A DNA stretch of 63,421 nt from Limobrevibacterium gyesilva (GCF_025989185.1 NZ_JAPDNT010000028.1:1-63421); one strand, 5' to 3'. Positions 49,320 to 58,308 are shown, numbered from the stretch's first letter. Notes: generated from the sequence alone by a model not told the origin. Program-made: numbers and translations.

Positions 49320-50279
49320 ATGTTCACGCTCGCCGAGCTCGAAGCCGCAGCCCATCTGGTGCACGCGGCCTTTCCCGCCACCCCGTCCTACGCCTGGCCG
49401 CTGCTGGCGGCGCGCGCCGGCGCCGAGGTCTGGGTGAAGCACGAGAACCACACCCCCACCGGCGCCTTCAAGGTGAGGGGCGGCGTGACCTACATGGACC
49501 GGCTGCGCCGCGACCGCCCGCAGGTGCGCGGCATCGTCTCGGCCACCCGCGGCAATCACGGCCAGTCCCTGGCCTACGCCGGCGGCCGCGCCGGCGTCGC
49601 CGTCACCATCGTGGTGCCGCACGGCAACAGCGTCGAGAAGAACGCGGCGATGCGTGCCCAGGGCGCCCGCCTGATCGAGCACGGCGAGGATTTCGACGCC
49701 GCCCGCGTCAATGCCCGGGCGCTGGCGGAGGCCGAGGGTCTGGAATTCGCCCCGTCCTTCCATCCCGATCTCGTCGTGGGCGTGGCCACCTGGGCGCTGG
49801 AGCTGTTCCGCACCGCGCCGGCGCTGGACCTGCTGTACGTGCCGATCGGCCTGGGCTCGGGCATCTGCGGCGCCATCATGGCGCGCGACCTGCTGGGCCT
49901 GAAGACCGAGATCGTCGGCGTGCAAAGCACCGGCGCGCCCGCCTACGCCCTGTCGTTCGCCGCCGGCCACGTGGTGGAGATCCCGCGCGCCGACACGAAA
50001 GCCGACGGCGTGGCCACCCGCCAGCCCGATGCCGGCGCCCTGGCCATCATCCGCCAGGGCGCCAGCCGCATCGTGACCGTGACCGACGACGAGGTGGCCG
50101 CCGCCATCCGCGCCTACTGGACCGATACCCACAACCTCGCCGAAGGCGCGGGCGCCGCGCCGCTCGCGGCCCTGCTGCAGGAACGCGCCGTCGTTGCCGG
50201 CCGGCGCTGCGGCGTGGTGCTGTGCGGGGGGAATATCGATCTGGCGTTGTTCAGGGAGTGGGTGCTGGAAGGGAAGTAG
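49320..50279 (+). CDS. Threonine/serine dehydratase-like PLP enzyme
   Basis: 319 aa fold-type II PLP enzyme. PLP lysine in TGAFKVRGG (Lys51), phosphate/amine-binding GNHGQS, glycine loop GLGSG and terminal Cys-containing CGGNIDLALF. Length fits catabolic threonine dehydratase without an ACT regulatory domain; serine racemase or hydroxyaspartate dehydratase are alternatives. The TAG begins the adjoining repeat element. Confidence 0.88.
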   Translation: MFTLAELEAAAHLVHAAFPATPSYAWPLLAARAGAEVWVKHENHTPTGAFKVRGGVTYMDRLRRDRPQVRGIVSATRGNHGQSLAYAGGRAGVAVTIVVPHGNSVEKNAAMRAQGARLIEHGEDFDAARVNARALAEAEGLEFAPSFHPDLVVGVATWALELFRTAPALDLLYVPIGLGSGICGAIMARDLLGLKTEIVGVQSTGAPAYALSFAAGHVVEIPRADTKADGVATRQPDAGALAIIRQGASRIVTVTDDEVAAAIRAYWTDTHNLAEGAGAAPLAALLQERAVVAGRRCGVVLCGGNIDLALFREWVLEGK

Positions 50280-50451
50280 GCAGGGCTCTGCCCTGCACCC
50301 GCAAAAGGCCGGGGGCCTTTTGAAACCGTCACTCTCTTGGCTGCATCAGCAGCCAAGAGAGTCGCGGATTGTCAAGGCTCTGCGCATCGCGCGAAGGCGC
50401 GCGACGGACTTGACTGGGGTCGAGGGGCAAAGCCCCTCGCCTTGCCCTCTA
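50277..50451. repeat. Composite mirrored inverted-repeat element R3
   Basis: Fills the convergent gap and starts and ends with the stop codons of both genes (TAG / CTA). Left hairpins: CAGGGC-TCT-GCCCTG (50281-50295) and AAAAGGCC-GGG-GGCCTTTT (50303-50321). Centre: a perfect 14-bp stem at 50331-50344 / 50349-50362 with ATCA loop. Right: an expanded GTCAAG ... CTTGAC arm (about 50370-50414) with inner CGCGCGAAGGCGCGCG-type hairpin, then CGAGGGGC-AAA-GCCCCTCG (50421-50439). Same module order as R1 and R2. Confidence 0.88.
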
Positions 50452-50871
50452 TATCTTCTGATGCCGCGCCCGCGCCCCGCGCTCGATCGCCGCGGCCACC
50501 AGCCCGTCCAGTTCCAGTTCGTCGCGCACGAAGGCCAGCATGCGCAGCGACTCCTGGTCGGCGAACCGGTCGGCGGCGATCACGTCGCAGGCGAGCGCGT
50601 AGGCGGTTTCCCGCAGTCGCGGTTCCAGCGCGGTGCGGATCATCTCGGCGGCGTGGACCAGGCCCTCGTCTTCGCGCAGCAGGTCCACCGCGGCGGTGGT
50701 GGCGACGTCGAGTCGCACGCGCGAGAAGTCGCGGAAGGCGGGCAGGGTCTGCACCAGGCCGGACATCACGCCGATCTCGCGGTCGCTGATCCCGCCCCCG
50801 CCTGCGGCAGCCACCAGCACCATGGTGCACACCAGGGCTTCCTGCGGGTCCAGTCCGGTTCGGGCGAGCAT
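50449..50871 (-). CDS. TerB-like (tellurite resistance family) protein
   Basis: 140 aa all-helical protein resembling the TerB/DjlA helical domain: EALVCTMVLVAAAGGGGISDREIGVMSGLV, CDVIAADRFADQESLRMLAFVRDELELD. The two acidic loops (ISDREI and ADRFADQE) match the paired metal-binding-like motifs of the family. ATG at 50871 is chosen for its AAGGAG site. Function not established; no other ter genes nearby. Confidence 0.75.
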   Translation of the reverse strand: MLARTGLDPQEALVCTMVLVAAAGGGGISDREIGVMSGLVQTLPAFRDFSRVRLDVATTAAVDLLREDEGLVHAAEMIRTALEPRLRETAYALACDVIAADRFADQESLRMLAFVRDELELDGLVAAAIERGARARHQKI

Positions 50872-50998
50872 GTCGGTCTCCTTGGTTCCGGCGTGAGCGT
50901 GCGGGAGGCGCCGCGCCCGATCAAGCCACCAGCGCATTATGTTTCCGTCACGCGCAGGACGCGGTTCAGAACTGCGTGTCCGCGCCGCGCGGGGCGGC

Positions 50999-51059
50999 GG
51001 CTCGTGTCCTGAATCCGAAGTTCGCGTAGGCGGCGAACCTCGGATTCAGGACACGAGCC
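50999..51059. repeat. 20-bp perfect inverted repeat
   Basis: Arms 50999-51018 and 51040-51059 (GGCTCGTGTCCTGAATCCGA and its complement) around a 21-base loop that itself has GTTCG/CGAAC pairing. The right arm overlaps the first unit of the tandem repeat that follows. Confidence 0.85.
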
Positions 51060-51204
51060 CTTTGTTTTCAGCGGCCTGCTTGTCCCCTACGTCCGCCGCA
51101 AGAGGCGGCGAACTTCGGGGGCAGGACACGAGCCCTTTGTTTTCAGTGGCCTGCTTGTCCCCTACGTCCGCCGCAACAGGCGGCGAACTTCGGGGGCAGG
51201 ACAC
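51047..51204. repeat. 75-bp tandem direct repeat, two units plus 8 bp
   Basis: Unit 1 at 51047-51121 and unit 2 at 51122-51196 differ at two bases; a third copy begins CAGGACAC and is cut by the hemN stop codon at 51204. Each unit contains a CCGCCGC-AA-x-A-GGCGGCG hairpin. With the preceding inverted repeat it accounts for most of the 332-bp stretch (50872-51203) without a gene. Confidence 0.9.
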
Positions 51205-52553
51205 TAGACCGCGCTGGCGTGGCGCGCGGCCTGGGGGCGGAGATAGAGGTCGAACGTGGCCGCCACCGTGCGCAGGAAGGGCCGCGCCGCTTCGGGCACG
51301 CTCACCACGCGCCCGTCCCAGGCCACCAGGCCGTCTTGCGCCAGCCCCTCCAAGGCCGGCGCCGCCCGATGCAGCGGGGCCGGGTCGGCGCCGTGGCGGG
51401 CCGCGGTGGCGTCCAGGTCGACGCGGCCGTGGCACATGATCTGCTCGATCACGTCGCGGCGCAGCCGGTCCTCGTCGGTCAGCGCGATGCCCCGCCGCGT
51501 CGGCAGCGTGCCGGCGCGCACCAGGGCGCGGTAGTCCGGAACCGCCGCCGCGTTCTGCACATAGCCCTGTGGCAGCGCGCCGATGGACGAGGCGCCGAGC
51601 CCCAGCAGCGCCGGCGCGGCGTCGGTGGTGTAGCCCTGGAAGTTGCGCCGCATGGTCTTTCCGGCCGCGGCGGTGGCGAGGCCGTCGCCGGGCCGCGCGT
51701 AGTGGTCGAGCCCGATGGCGTGCCAGCCGCGCGCGGTGATGACCTGCTCGATCGCCTGGCGCTGCCGCCAGCGCTGCGCGGCGTCGGGCAGGTGTTCCGC
51801 CGGCAGCAGGGTCTGGTGCCGCTTCATCCAGGGCACGTGCGCGTAGCCGAACACGGCGATGCGGTCCGGGTCGATGTCCATCGCCTGCATCGCCGTCGCG
51901 ATCACGCTCGCCTCGGTCTGGAACGGCAGGCCGTAGATGAGGTCGAGGTTGAGCGCCGCGATGCCGCGCGCGCGCAGGCCGCGGGCGCAGGCGCGCGTGG
52001 TCTCGAAGGACTGGCGGCGGTTCACCGCGGCCTGCACCTTTTCGTTGAAATCCTGCACGCCCAGGCTGGCGCGGGTGCAGCCCATCGCTTCCAGCGCATC
52101 CAGCGCGGCGGCGTCGGCGGTGCGCGGATCGATCTCCACGGCGATCTCGGCGTCGGGCCGCACCGCGAAGCGCGCCCGCAGGCGCTGCATGATCTCGATC
52201 AGGCGCGCCGGCGGCAGCGCCGTGGGCGTGCCGCCGCCCCAGTGCACATGCGACACCGCGATCCGCCGCCCGATCGCGGCGGCGACCAGGTCGATCTCCT
52301 GCAGCAGCAGGTCGGCATAGGCGTCCAGCGCCGCGATGCTGCGCGTGGCCGTGGTATGGCAGCCGCAGAACCAGCAGAGCTGCGCGCAGAACGGCACGTG
52401 CAGGTACAGCGACACGGCGGCATCGGGCAGCGTCCGCAGCCAGGCGCCGTATGTGGCGACGCCGACATCGCCGGAGAAATGCGGCGCGGTGGGATAGCTG
52501 GTGTAGCGCGGCACGGGCGCGTCGTATTTCGCGATCAGCTCGGCGATGTCCAT
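51204..52553 (-). CDS. hemN: Oxygen-independent coproporphyrinogen III dehydrogenase
   Basis: 449 aa radical-SAM enzyme of heme synthesis under low oxygen. N-terminal RYTSYPTAPHF typical of true HemN rather than HemW, radical-SAM cysteines Cys56, Cys60 and Cys63 (C-x3-C-x2-C, then Cys65), HWGGGTPT, and the C-terminal domain with LGLGASSIG and NFQGYTT. ATG at 52553; another ATG four codons earlier is possible. An FNR-type box lies 37 bp upstream. Confidence 0.94.
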   Translation of the reverse strand: MDIAELIAKYDAPVPRYTSYPTAPHFSGDVGVATYGAWLRTLPDAAVSLYLHVPFCAQLCWFCGCHTTATRSIAALDAYADLLLQEIDLVAAAIGRRIAVSHVHWGGGTPTALPPARLIEIMQRLRARFAVRPDAEIAVEIDPRTADAAALDALEAMGCTRASLGVQDFNEKVQAAVNRRQSFETTRACARGLRARGIAALNLDLIYGLPFQTEASVIATAMQAMDIDPDRIAVFGYAHVPWMKRHQTLLPAEHLPDAAQRWRQRQAIEQVITARGWHAIGLDHYARPGDGLATAAAGKTMRRNFQGYTTDAAPALLGLGASSIGALPQGYVQNAAAVPDYRALVRAGTLPTRRGIALTDEDRLRRDVIEQIMCHGRVDLDATAARHGADPAPLHRAAPALEGLAQDGLVAWDGRVVSVPEAARPFLRTVAATFDLYLRPQAARHASAV

Positions 52554-52589
52554 GGCGGCGAGCATGGCAGGGCCGGCCCCGCCCCGGCT

Positions 52590-52603
52590 TTGACATGAAT
52601 CAA
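52590..52603. promoter_or_regulatory. FNR/Anr-type box upstream of hemN
   Basis: TTGACATGAATCAA, one base off the consensus TTGAT-N4-ATCAA. Suits anaerobic activation of hemN by an FNR-family regulator. The 224-bp gap to hldE on the other side contains nothing else recognised. Confidence 0.75.
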
Positions 52604-52827
52604 GGCGGCGCGGCCACGGATGCCGTTTGTTGCCGAACGAGATCGCCGGAATACCGGCCCCCCTTGCGGGCCGGGCTGGACCGGGGATCCTGTTCCCCCC
52701 TGCGCCCCCGGTCCCGACTGGCCGGCCGCGGTCTATGCCTCGGCCGGCCTCTCTTCTATAAGGCGTCCGCATTCCCTCGACCGCCGGACCGACCCGATTG
52801 ACCCCTGCACGAGCGCATACTGGTGCC

Positions 52828-54306
52828 ATGACCGCGACCGGGGCCGAGCACGCCCTTGCCCACCATCTGCCGTTGTTCCCAGGCCGGACCGTTCTGGTGA
52901 TGGGCGACGTCATGCTGGACCGCTACGTGCTGGGCGAGGTGCGGCGGATCTCGCCCGAGGCGCCGATCCCGGTGCTGCGCGCCCAGGGCGCGCGGCGCGT
53001 GCTGGGCGGGGCCGGCAACGTGGCCCAGAACGCGGCGGCGCTGGGCGCGCGGGCGGTGCTGGTGGGCGTGATCGGCGACGACGCGGCGGGTGCCGAGATC
53101 GGCGCGGTGCTGGGCGAGACCCCGGCCGTCACCGACCGCCTGGTGCGCGCGCCCGGCCGGCCGACCACGGTCAAGACCCGCTTCATGTCCGGCGCGCACC
53201 AGCTGCTGCGGCTGGACGAGGAGGTCACCACCCCGATCGAGCCGGCGCTGGAGGCGGACATCCTGGCCGCCTACGCGGCCGCGTTGCCGGGCTGCGACAT
53301 CGTTGTGCTGTCCGACTACGCCAAGGGCGCGCTGACCGACGCGGTGCTGGCCCGCGCCATCGCGCTGGCGCATGCGGCGGGCCGGATGGTGGTGATCGAC
53401 CCCAAGCGCCGGCATTTCGGCGCCTATGCCGCCGGCTGCGTGCTGACGCCGAACGCCGCCGAGGCGGCCCGCGCCACCGGCCTGTCCGCCGGCGACGATG
53501 CCGGCGCGGCCGCGGCGGGCATGGCGGCGCTGGAGCAGGCGCGGGCCGACGCGGTGCTGGTGAAACGCTCCGAGAAAGGGCTGACCCTGGTGCGGCGCGG
53601 CGTGCCGCCGCTGCACATTCCCACCCGCGCGCAGGAGGTGGCCGACGTCTCCGGCGCCGGCGACACCCTGGTGACGGCGTTCGCCATCGCGCTGGCCACG
53701 GGGGCCCCGATGCACGAGGCGGCGGGGCTGGGCAACGCCGCGGCCGGCATCGTGGTGGGCAAGCCGGGCACCGCCAGCGTGACGCACACCGAATTGTACG
53801 AGGCGCTGCATCGCGGCGAACTGCTGGCCATCGACGAAAAGGTCGCCGACCTGGACACTGCGCTGGCGCGAATCGCCGCGTGGCGCCAGGCTGGGCTGCG
53901 GATCGGCTTCACCAACGGATGCTTCGACCTGATCCACCCCGGCCATGTCCGCCTGCTCGCCCGTGCCCGCGCCGCCTGCGACCGTCTGGTCGTGGGCCTC
54001 AACAGCGACGACAGCGTGCGCCGGCTGAAGGGCCCGGAGCGGCCGGTGCAGAACGAGACGGCGCGCGCCACCGTGATGGCCTCGATGGCGTCGGCCGACC
54101 TCGTGGTGCTGTTCGAGGAGGACACGCCCGGGCGCCTGATCGAGGCGATCAAGCCCGATCTGCTGTTCAAGGGTGCCGACTACCGGCTCGACCAGGTGGT
54201 GGGCGCGGACATCGTGCAGGCGCATGGCGGGCGCGTCGAGCTCATTCCCCTGGAGGAAGGGTTCAGCACCACCAACACCATCCGCCGCATCAACGCAGGA
54301 AGCTGA
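52828..54306 (+). CDS. hldE: Bifunctional heptose 7-phosphate kinase / heptose 1-phosphate adenylyltransferase
   Basis: 492 aa fusion for ADP-heptose synthesis (LPS inner core). N-terminal PfkB-type kinase with GDVMLDRYVLGEVRRISPEAP, GGAGNVAQN and GAGDT base near 277-281; C-terminal nucleotidyltransferase with TNGCFDLIHPGH near 365-376 and GPERPVQNE. ATG at 52828. Followed by cysD after 9 bp. Confidence 0.96.
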   Translation: MTATGAEHALAHHLPLFPGRTVLVMGDVMLDRYVLGEVRRISPEAPIPVLRAQGARRVLGGAGNVAQNAAALGARAVLVGVIGDDAAGAEIGAVLGETPAVTDRLVRAPGRPTTVKTRFMSGAHQLLRLDEEVTTPIEPALEADILAAYAAALPGCDIVVLSDYAKGALTDAVLARAIALAHAAGRMVVIDPKRRHFGAYAAGCVLTPNAAEAARATGLSAGDDAGAAAAGMAALEQARADAVLVKRSEKGLTLVRRGVPPLHIPTRAQEVADVSGAGDTLVTAFAIALATGAPMHEAAGLGNAAAGIVVGKPGTASVTHTELYEALHRGELLAIDEKVADLDTALARIAAWRQAGLRIGFTNGCFDLIHPGHVRLLARARAACDRLVVGLNSDDSVRRLKGPERPVQNETARATVMASMASADLVVLFEEDTPGRLIEAIKPDLLFKGADYRLDQVVGADIVQAHGGRVELIPLEEGFSTTNTIRRINAGS

Positions 54307-54315
54307 GCGCCGTTC

Positions 54316-55221
54316 ATGACTGTCGATTCCCCGCATCTGCGCCGGCTCGAAGCCGAGAGCATCCACATCATCCGCGAGGTGGCGGCGGAATGCCGCGCGC
54401 CGGTCATGCTGTATTCGATCGGCAAGGACTCGACGGTGATGCTGCACCTGGCCATGAAGGCCTTCTATCCGGCCAAGCCGCCGTTCCCGCTGCTGCATGT
54501 CGACACGCTGTGGAAGTTCCGCGAAATGATCGAGTTTCGCGACGCCACCGTGGCCCGGCTCGGCCTGAACCTCGTCGTGCACACCAACGAGGAAGGCCGC
54601 CGGCAGAACGTCAATCCGTTCGACCACGGCAGCGCCTACTACACGCTGATGATGAAGACCGAGGCGCTGAAGCAGGCGCTGGCCGCCGGCGGCTATGACG
54701 CGGCCTTCGGCGGCGCGCGCCGCGACGAGGAGAAGTCCCGCGCCAAGGAACGCATCTTCTCGTTCCGCACCGCGACGCATGAGTGGGACCCGAAGAACCA
54801 GCGGCCGGAGTTCTGGAACCTCTACAACGGGCGCGTGAACAAGGGCGAGTCGGTGCGCGTGTTCCCGTTGTCGAACTGGACCGAGCTGGATATCTGGCAC
54901 TACATCATGCTGGAGAAGTTGCCAGTCGTGCCCTTGTATTTCGCCAAGGAGCGGCCGACGGTCACGCGCGACGGCACGATCCTGGTGGTGGATGACGCGC
55001 GCATGCGTTTCGCCCCCGGCGAGACGCCGGTGCTGCGGCGGGTGCGGTTCCGCTCGCTGGGATGCTGGCCGCTGACCGGCGCCATCGAATCGGGCGCGAC
55101 GACGCTGCAGGATATCGTTGCCGAGATGCTGGCGACCCGCGTCAGCGAACGCGGCGGCCGCCTGATCGACCGCGACGCGGCCGATTCCATGGAGAAGAAG
55201 AAGCGCGAGGGCTATTTCTGA
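54316..55221 (+). CDS. cysD: Sulfate adenylyltransferase subunit 2
   Basis: 301 aa. PP-loop [10 protein letters not shown] at 34-43, [36 protein letters not shown] and [14 protein letters not shown]. Makes adenylylsulfate with CysN. Its TGA overlaps the cysN ATG by 1 bp (TGATG). Confidence 0.97.
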   Translation: MTVDSPHLRRLEAESIHIIREVAAECRAPVMLYSIGKDSTVMLHLAMKAFYPAKPPFPLLHVDTLWKFREMIEFRDATVARLGLNLVVHTNEEGRRQNVNPFDHGSAYYTLMMKTEALKQALAAGGYDAAFGGARRDEEKSRAKERIFSFRTATHEWDPKNQRPEFWNLYNGRVNKGESVRVFPLSNWTELDIWHYIMLEKLPVVPLYFAKERPTVTRDGTILVVDDARMRFAPGETPVLRRVRFRSLGCWPLTGAIESGATTLQDIVAEMLATRVSERGGRLIDRDAADSMEKKKREGYF

Positions 55222-57116
55222 TGGACGCGGGACTGCTGACCAATGCCGGACTGGACGCGTTTCTCGCCCAGCAGGCGCGCATCGGCCTGCTGCGCTTCCT
55301 CACCTGCGGCAGCGTCGACGACGGCAAGTCCACGCTGATCGGGCGGCTGCTGCACGAGGCCGGCCAGATCCTCGACGACCAGCTCACCGCCCTGGAGCGC
55401 GATTCGGCGCGGCACGGCACCACCGGCACGGACGTCGACTTCGCCCTGCTGGTGGACGGGCTGGAGGCGGAGCGCACGCAGGGCATCACCATCGACGTCG
55501 CCTATCGCTTCTTCGCCACCGACCGCCGCCGCTTCATGGTCGCCGACACGCCCGGCCATGTGCAGTACACCCGCAACATGGCCACGGGCGCGGCCAATGC
55601 CGAGCTGGCGGTGCTGCTGGTGGACGCGCGCAACGGCCTGCTGACGCAGACGCGCCGGCACGCCTTCCTGGTGTCGATGATGGGCATCCGCCACGTGGTG
55701 CTGGCGGTCAACAAGATCGACCTGGTGGATTTCAGCGAGGCCCGCTTCAACGAGATCCGCGCGGCGTTCGAGCACGCGGTGCGCGACCTCGGCTTCGCCG
55801 CCGTCACCGCGATCCCGATCTCGGCGCGGTTCGGCCACAACATCACCGTGCCCAGCGCGCAGACGCCGTGGTACGACGGGCCGGCCTTGCTCGACCATCT
55901 GGAAAGCGTGGATGTGGCCGATCCGAGGCCGCGGCCGTTCCGCATGCCGGTGCAATGGGTGAACCGCGCCGATGCCGAATTCCGCGGCTATGCCGGCACC
56001 GTCGCGTGCGGCAGCGTGCGCCCCGGCGACCAGGTGACTGTCGCGCGCTCAGGCGTTGCCGCGACGGTGGCGCGCGTGGTGACGATGGACGGCGACCTGG
56101 AGCAGGCCGGCGCCGGCGACGCGGTGACGCTGACCTTGCAGGAACAGGTGGACATCTCCCGCGGCGACGTGCTGGCGGGCGGTGTGCCGGTGCCGGTGAC
56201 CGACCGGTTCGACGCCAACATGGTGTGGCTGAGCGAGGCGCCGCTGTTCCAGGGCCGCGGCTATCTGCTCAAGCTCGGTACCGCCACGGTGGCCGCCAAC
56301 ATCACGCGCATCCGCCACCGCATCGACATCGACAGCTACGAGCATGTTCCGGCGGACACGCTGAACATGAACGACGTGGCCCATGTGACCGTGGCCCTCG
56401 GCGCCCCGCTCGCGCTGGAGCGGTATGCCGACGACAAGGATCTCGGCGGCTTCGTGCTGATCGACCGGCTGACCAACGCCACCGTCGCGGTCGGCATGAT
56501 CGACAGCGTGTCGGCCGCGGCCGGCGGCGTGATCTGGCAGAAGCAGGAAGTGGACAAGGCCTCGCGCGCGGCGCTGAAGGGGCAGCGTCCGGCGACGATC
56601 TGGTTCACCGGCCTGTCCGGCGCCGGCAAGTCCACCATCGCCAACATCGTTGAGCAGAAGCTGCACGCGCTGGACCGGCACACCGCCATGCTCGACGGCG
56701 ACAATGTCCGCCACGGGCTGAACCGCGACCTCGGCTTCACCGAGGCCGACCGCATCGAGAACATCCGCCGCGCGGCGGAGGCGGCGAAGCTGATGGTGGA
56801 GGCGGGGCTGATCGTGCTGGTCAGCTTCATCTCGCCCTATCGCTCGGACCGCGACGCGGCGCGCGAGCGCTTCGAGGACGGGGAGTTCATCGAGGTGTTC
56901 GTGGACACGCCGGTGGCAGAATGCCGGCGCCGCGACCCGAAGGGGCTGTACAAGCGCGCCGATGCCGGGCAGATCCGCAACTTCACCGGGGTGGATGCGC
57001 CCTACGAGGCGCCGGAAACGCCGGAATTGCGGCTGGTGACGACCGACGCCAGCGCCGAGCGGTTGGCCGACCAGGTGATCGACGCCCTGCGCGGGCGCGG
57101 GATCATTCCACGGTAG
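55221..57116 (+). CDS. cysN: CysN-CysC fusion: sulfate adenylyltransferase subunit 1 / APS kinase
   Basis: 631 aa. N-terminal GTPase part: GSVDDGKST at 30-38, GITIDVAYRFF, DTPGH near 110, NKID near 164. C-terminal APS kinase part from about 455: GLSGAGKSTIAN near 464, LDGDNVRHGLNRDLGF and DRIENIRRAAE. The fusion is the NodQ/CysNC form and yields PAPS for sulfate assimilation or sulfotransfer. No reductase genes follow; the operon partner hldE points toward envelope sugars. Confidence 0.96.
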   Translation: MDAGLLTNAGLDAFLAQQARIGLLRFLTCGSVDDGKSTLIGRLLHEAGQILDDQLTALERDSARHGTTGTDVDFALLVDGLEAERTQGITIDVAYRFFATDRRRFMVADTPGHVQYTRNMATGAANAELAVLLVDARNGLLTQTRRHAFLVSMMGIRHVVLAVNKIDLVDFSEARFNEIRAAFEHAVRDLGFAAVTAIPISARFGHNITVPSAQTPWYDGPALLDHLESVDVADPRPRPFRMPVQWVNRADAEFRGYAGTVACGSVRPGDQVTVARSGVAATVARVVTMDGDLEQAGAGDAVTLTLQEQVDISRGDVLAGGVPVPVTDRFDANMVWLSEAPLFQGRGYLLKLGTATVAANITRIRHRIDIDSYEHVPADTLNMNDVAHVTVALGAPLALERYADDKDLGGFVLIDRLTNATVAVGMIDSVSAAAGGVIWQKQEVDKASRAALKGQRPATIWFTGLSGAGKSTIANIVEQKLHALDRHTAMLDGDNVRHGLNRDLGFTEADRIENIRRAAEAAKLMVEAGLIVLVSFISPYRSDRDAARERFEDGEFIEVFVDTPVAECRRRDPKGLYKRADAGQIRNFTGVDAPYEAPETPELRLVTTDASAERLADQVIDALRGRGIIPR

Positions 57117-57541
57117 CGGCGAAGGCGGGCCGGCGTGCTGGCGCCGGCCCGTTGCCCCTTGCGCGCGGACTTTGCCGCTGAGGCACAACGATAACATGGA
57201 TTTTACACCCGCGATTTCCCGCGCCTTGCCGGGTAACCCGCTGGATTCGTGACATTTCCCTAACAATGCCGCGGCTGGCCGCTTCGTCGGAAACCGGCCG
57301 GTTGTCGGAAAATTTAACAACCAGAATGGCTTTCCGTATCGAGTTCTCGACAAGATATTGAAATCGCGCCCGTTTCGTCTTTGGCACGCATCTTGCTTAT
57401 TACGATCCTGTTATCGGCGGGCTTGCTGTTTGCGGCGACGCGAAGACGGCGGCGGGTCGGTTGCGGGTGCGGTGCGCGTCGCCACGGTCGAACAGTTTGG
57501 CGGTTGGCGGGCGCGTTCAGGACGACGGGAGACGGAAGCGG
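57117..57541 (+). other. 425-bp regulatory stretch ahead of the PEP-CTERM gene
   Basis: No convincing gene; visibly AT-richer at 57180-57410 than flanking genes. It holds a GGTTGT-N11-ACAACC palindrome (57300-57322), two GTCGGAAA repeats (57286 and 57304), the sigma-54 promoter, and then a GC-rich 130-base leader. Confidence 0.6.
57381..57397 (+). promoter_or_regulatory. Sigma-54 (RpoN) promoter
   Basis: TTGGCACGCATCTTGCT matches TTGGCACG-N4-TTGCW at every defined position, with the GG and GC elements 12 bases apart. Expected start of transcription near 57408, about 135 bases before the PEP-CTERM protein ATG. Confidence 0.88.
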
Positions 57542-58237
57542 ATGTCGAAGACGATGGGGCCTCTGGCCGGAGCGATCGTGCTCGCAGCAGGTGTCTTGGC
57601 GATGACGGGCGTGGCCCAGGCGCAGACCAACTCGAATGTCACCGCCCCCCCGGGCGTGTATTTCGGCACCGGCAACGTCAATGGCGGATTCAACGTCACG
57701 ACGTTCGAACTTGACGGTGGAACGCTCGAGCTCGGCCAACGCGCGAAAATCCGCGGCGGCACGGTCATTACGCCGGATGGCGGCGACACCAGCATCTACA
57801 GCGCGCCCATCGGCGCCGATGGGGGCGGGCGGGCGCTGTGGAACTACGAGTTCTCGCTGCTCGCGACCGGCGAACTGACGCTGGGCGGGCTCAACGCGGC
57901 CTACGTGGTCGCGCTGACGGTGACCGATACCAACACATTGACCTCGTTCACCTTCAACCCGCTCGCCATTCCCGACAACGCGACCTACGCCGGCGACGGC
58001 CTCGATGGCGCCCAGAACTCCGAGAACCTGGCGTTCACGACGGCGTCGTTGCCGTTCAATCCGAATGCGTACGACTCCTATATATTCGATCTGACCGTGA
58101 GCACGATCGGCGAACAACCGGTCGTGGTCGCTTCGAACAGCATCACGGTGAACGCGGTGCCGGAACCCGCGACCATGAGCGTCCTCGGCGCCGGCCTGCT
58201 TGGCCTGGCCCTGGCGCGGCGCAAGCGCCGGGGCTGA
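57542..58237 (+). CDS. PEP-CTERM sorting domain protein
   Basis: 231 aa. Signal peptide (SKTMGPLAGAIVLAAGVLAMTGVAQA, cleavage near 26-27), a Thr/Gly/Asn-rich beta-type mature region with a single unremarkable domain, and a C-terminal sorting signal: VPEPATM at about 206-212, a transmembrane helix and RRKRRG. Such tails are recognised by exosortase, which anchors or releases the protein during exopolysaccharide/biofilm assembly. No exosortase is in the window. Confidence 0.9.
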   Translation: MSKTMGPLAGAIVLAAGVLAMTGVAQAQTNSNVTAPPGVYFGTGNVNGGFNVTTFELDGGTLELGQRAKIRGGTVITPDGGDTSIYSAPIGADGGGRALWNYEFSLLATGELTLGGLNAAYVVALTVTDTNTLTSFTFNPLAIPDNATYAGDGLDGAQNSENLAFTTASLPFNPNAYDSYIFDLTVSTIGEQPVVVASNSITVNAVPEPATMSVLGAGLLGLALARRKRRG

Positions 58238-58274
58238 CCGGCGGCGCCATTCGCGTTCAAGCGTAACCAACACT

Positions 58275-58298
58275 AGGCCGGGCCTTCCAGCCCGGCCT
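58275..58298. terminator. Hairpin between PEP-CTERM gene and rmuC
   Basis: AGGCCGGGC-CTTCCA-GCCCGGCCT, 9-bp perfect stem, 37 bp after the PEP-CTERM stop and 10 bp before the rmuC stop. No strong T-run; likely bidirectional. Confidence 0.75.
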
Positions 58299-58308
58299 GT
58301 TCCCGCCT

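Noticed and set aside
50938-51204. Reading the hemN/terB gap repeats as a CRISPR fragment
   Set aside because: The units are directly adjacent with no spacers and 75 bp long.
51046-52596. Longer minus-strand frame overlapping hemN that reads through the 75-bp repeats
   Set aside because: It is a different frame from hemN and has Arg/Ala low-complexity composition; the repeat-encoded tail is a by-product.
57381-57605. Short plus-strand frame starting TTG with a hydrophobic opening
   Set aside because: Its start codon lies within the sigma-54 promoter itself and it overlaps the PEP-CTERM gene in another frame.
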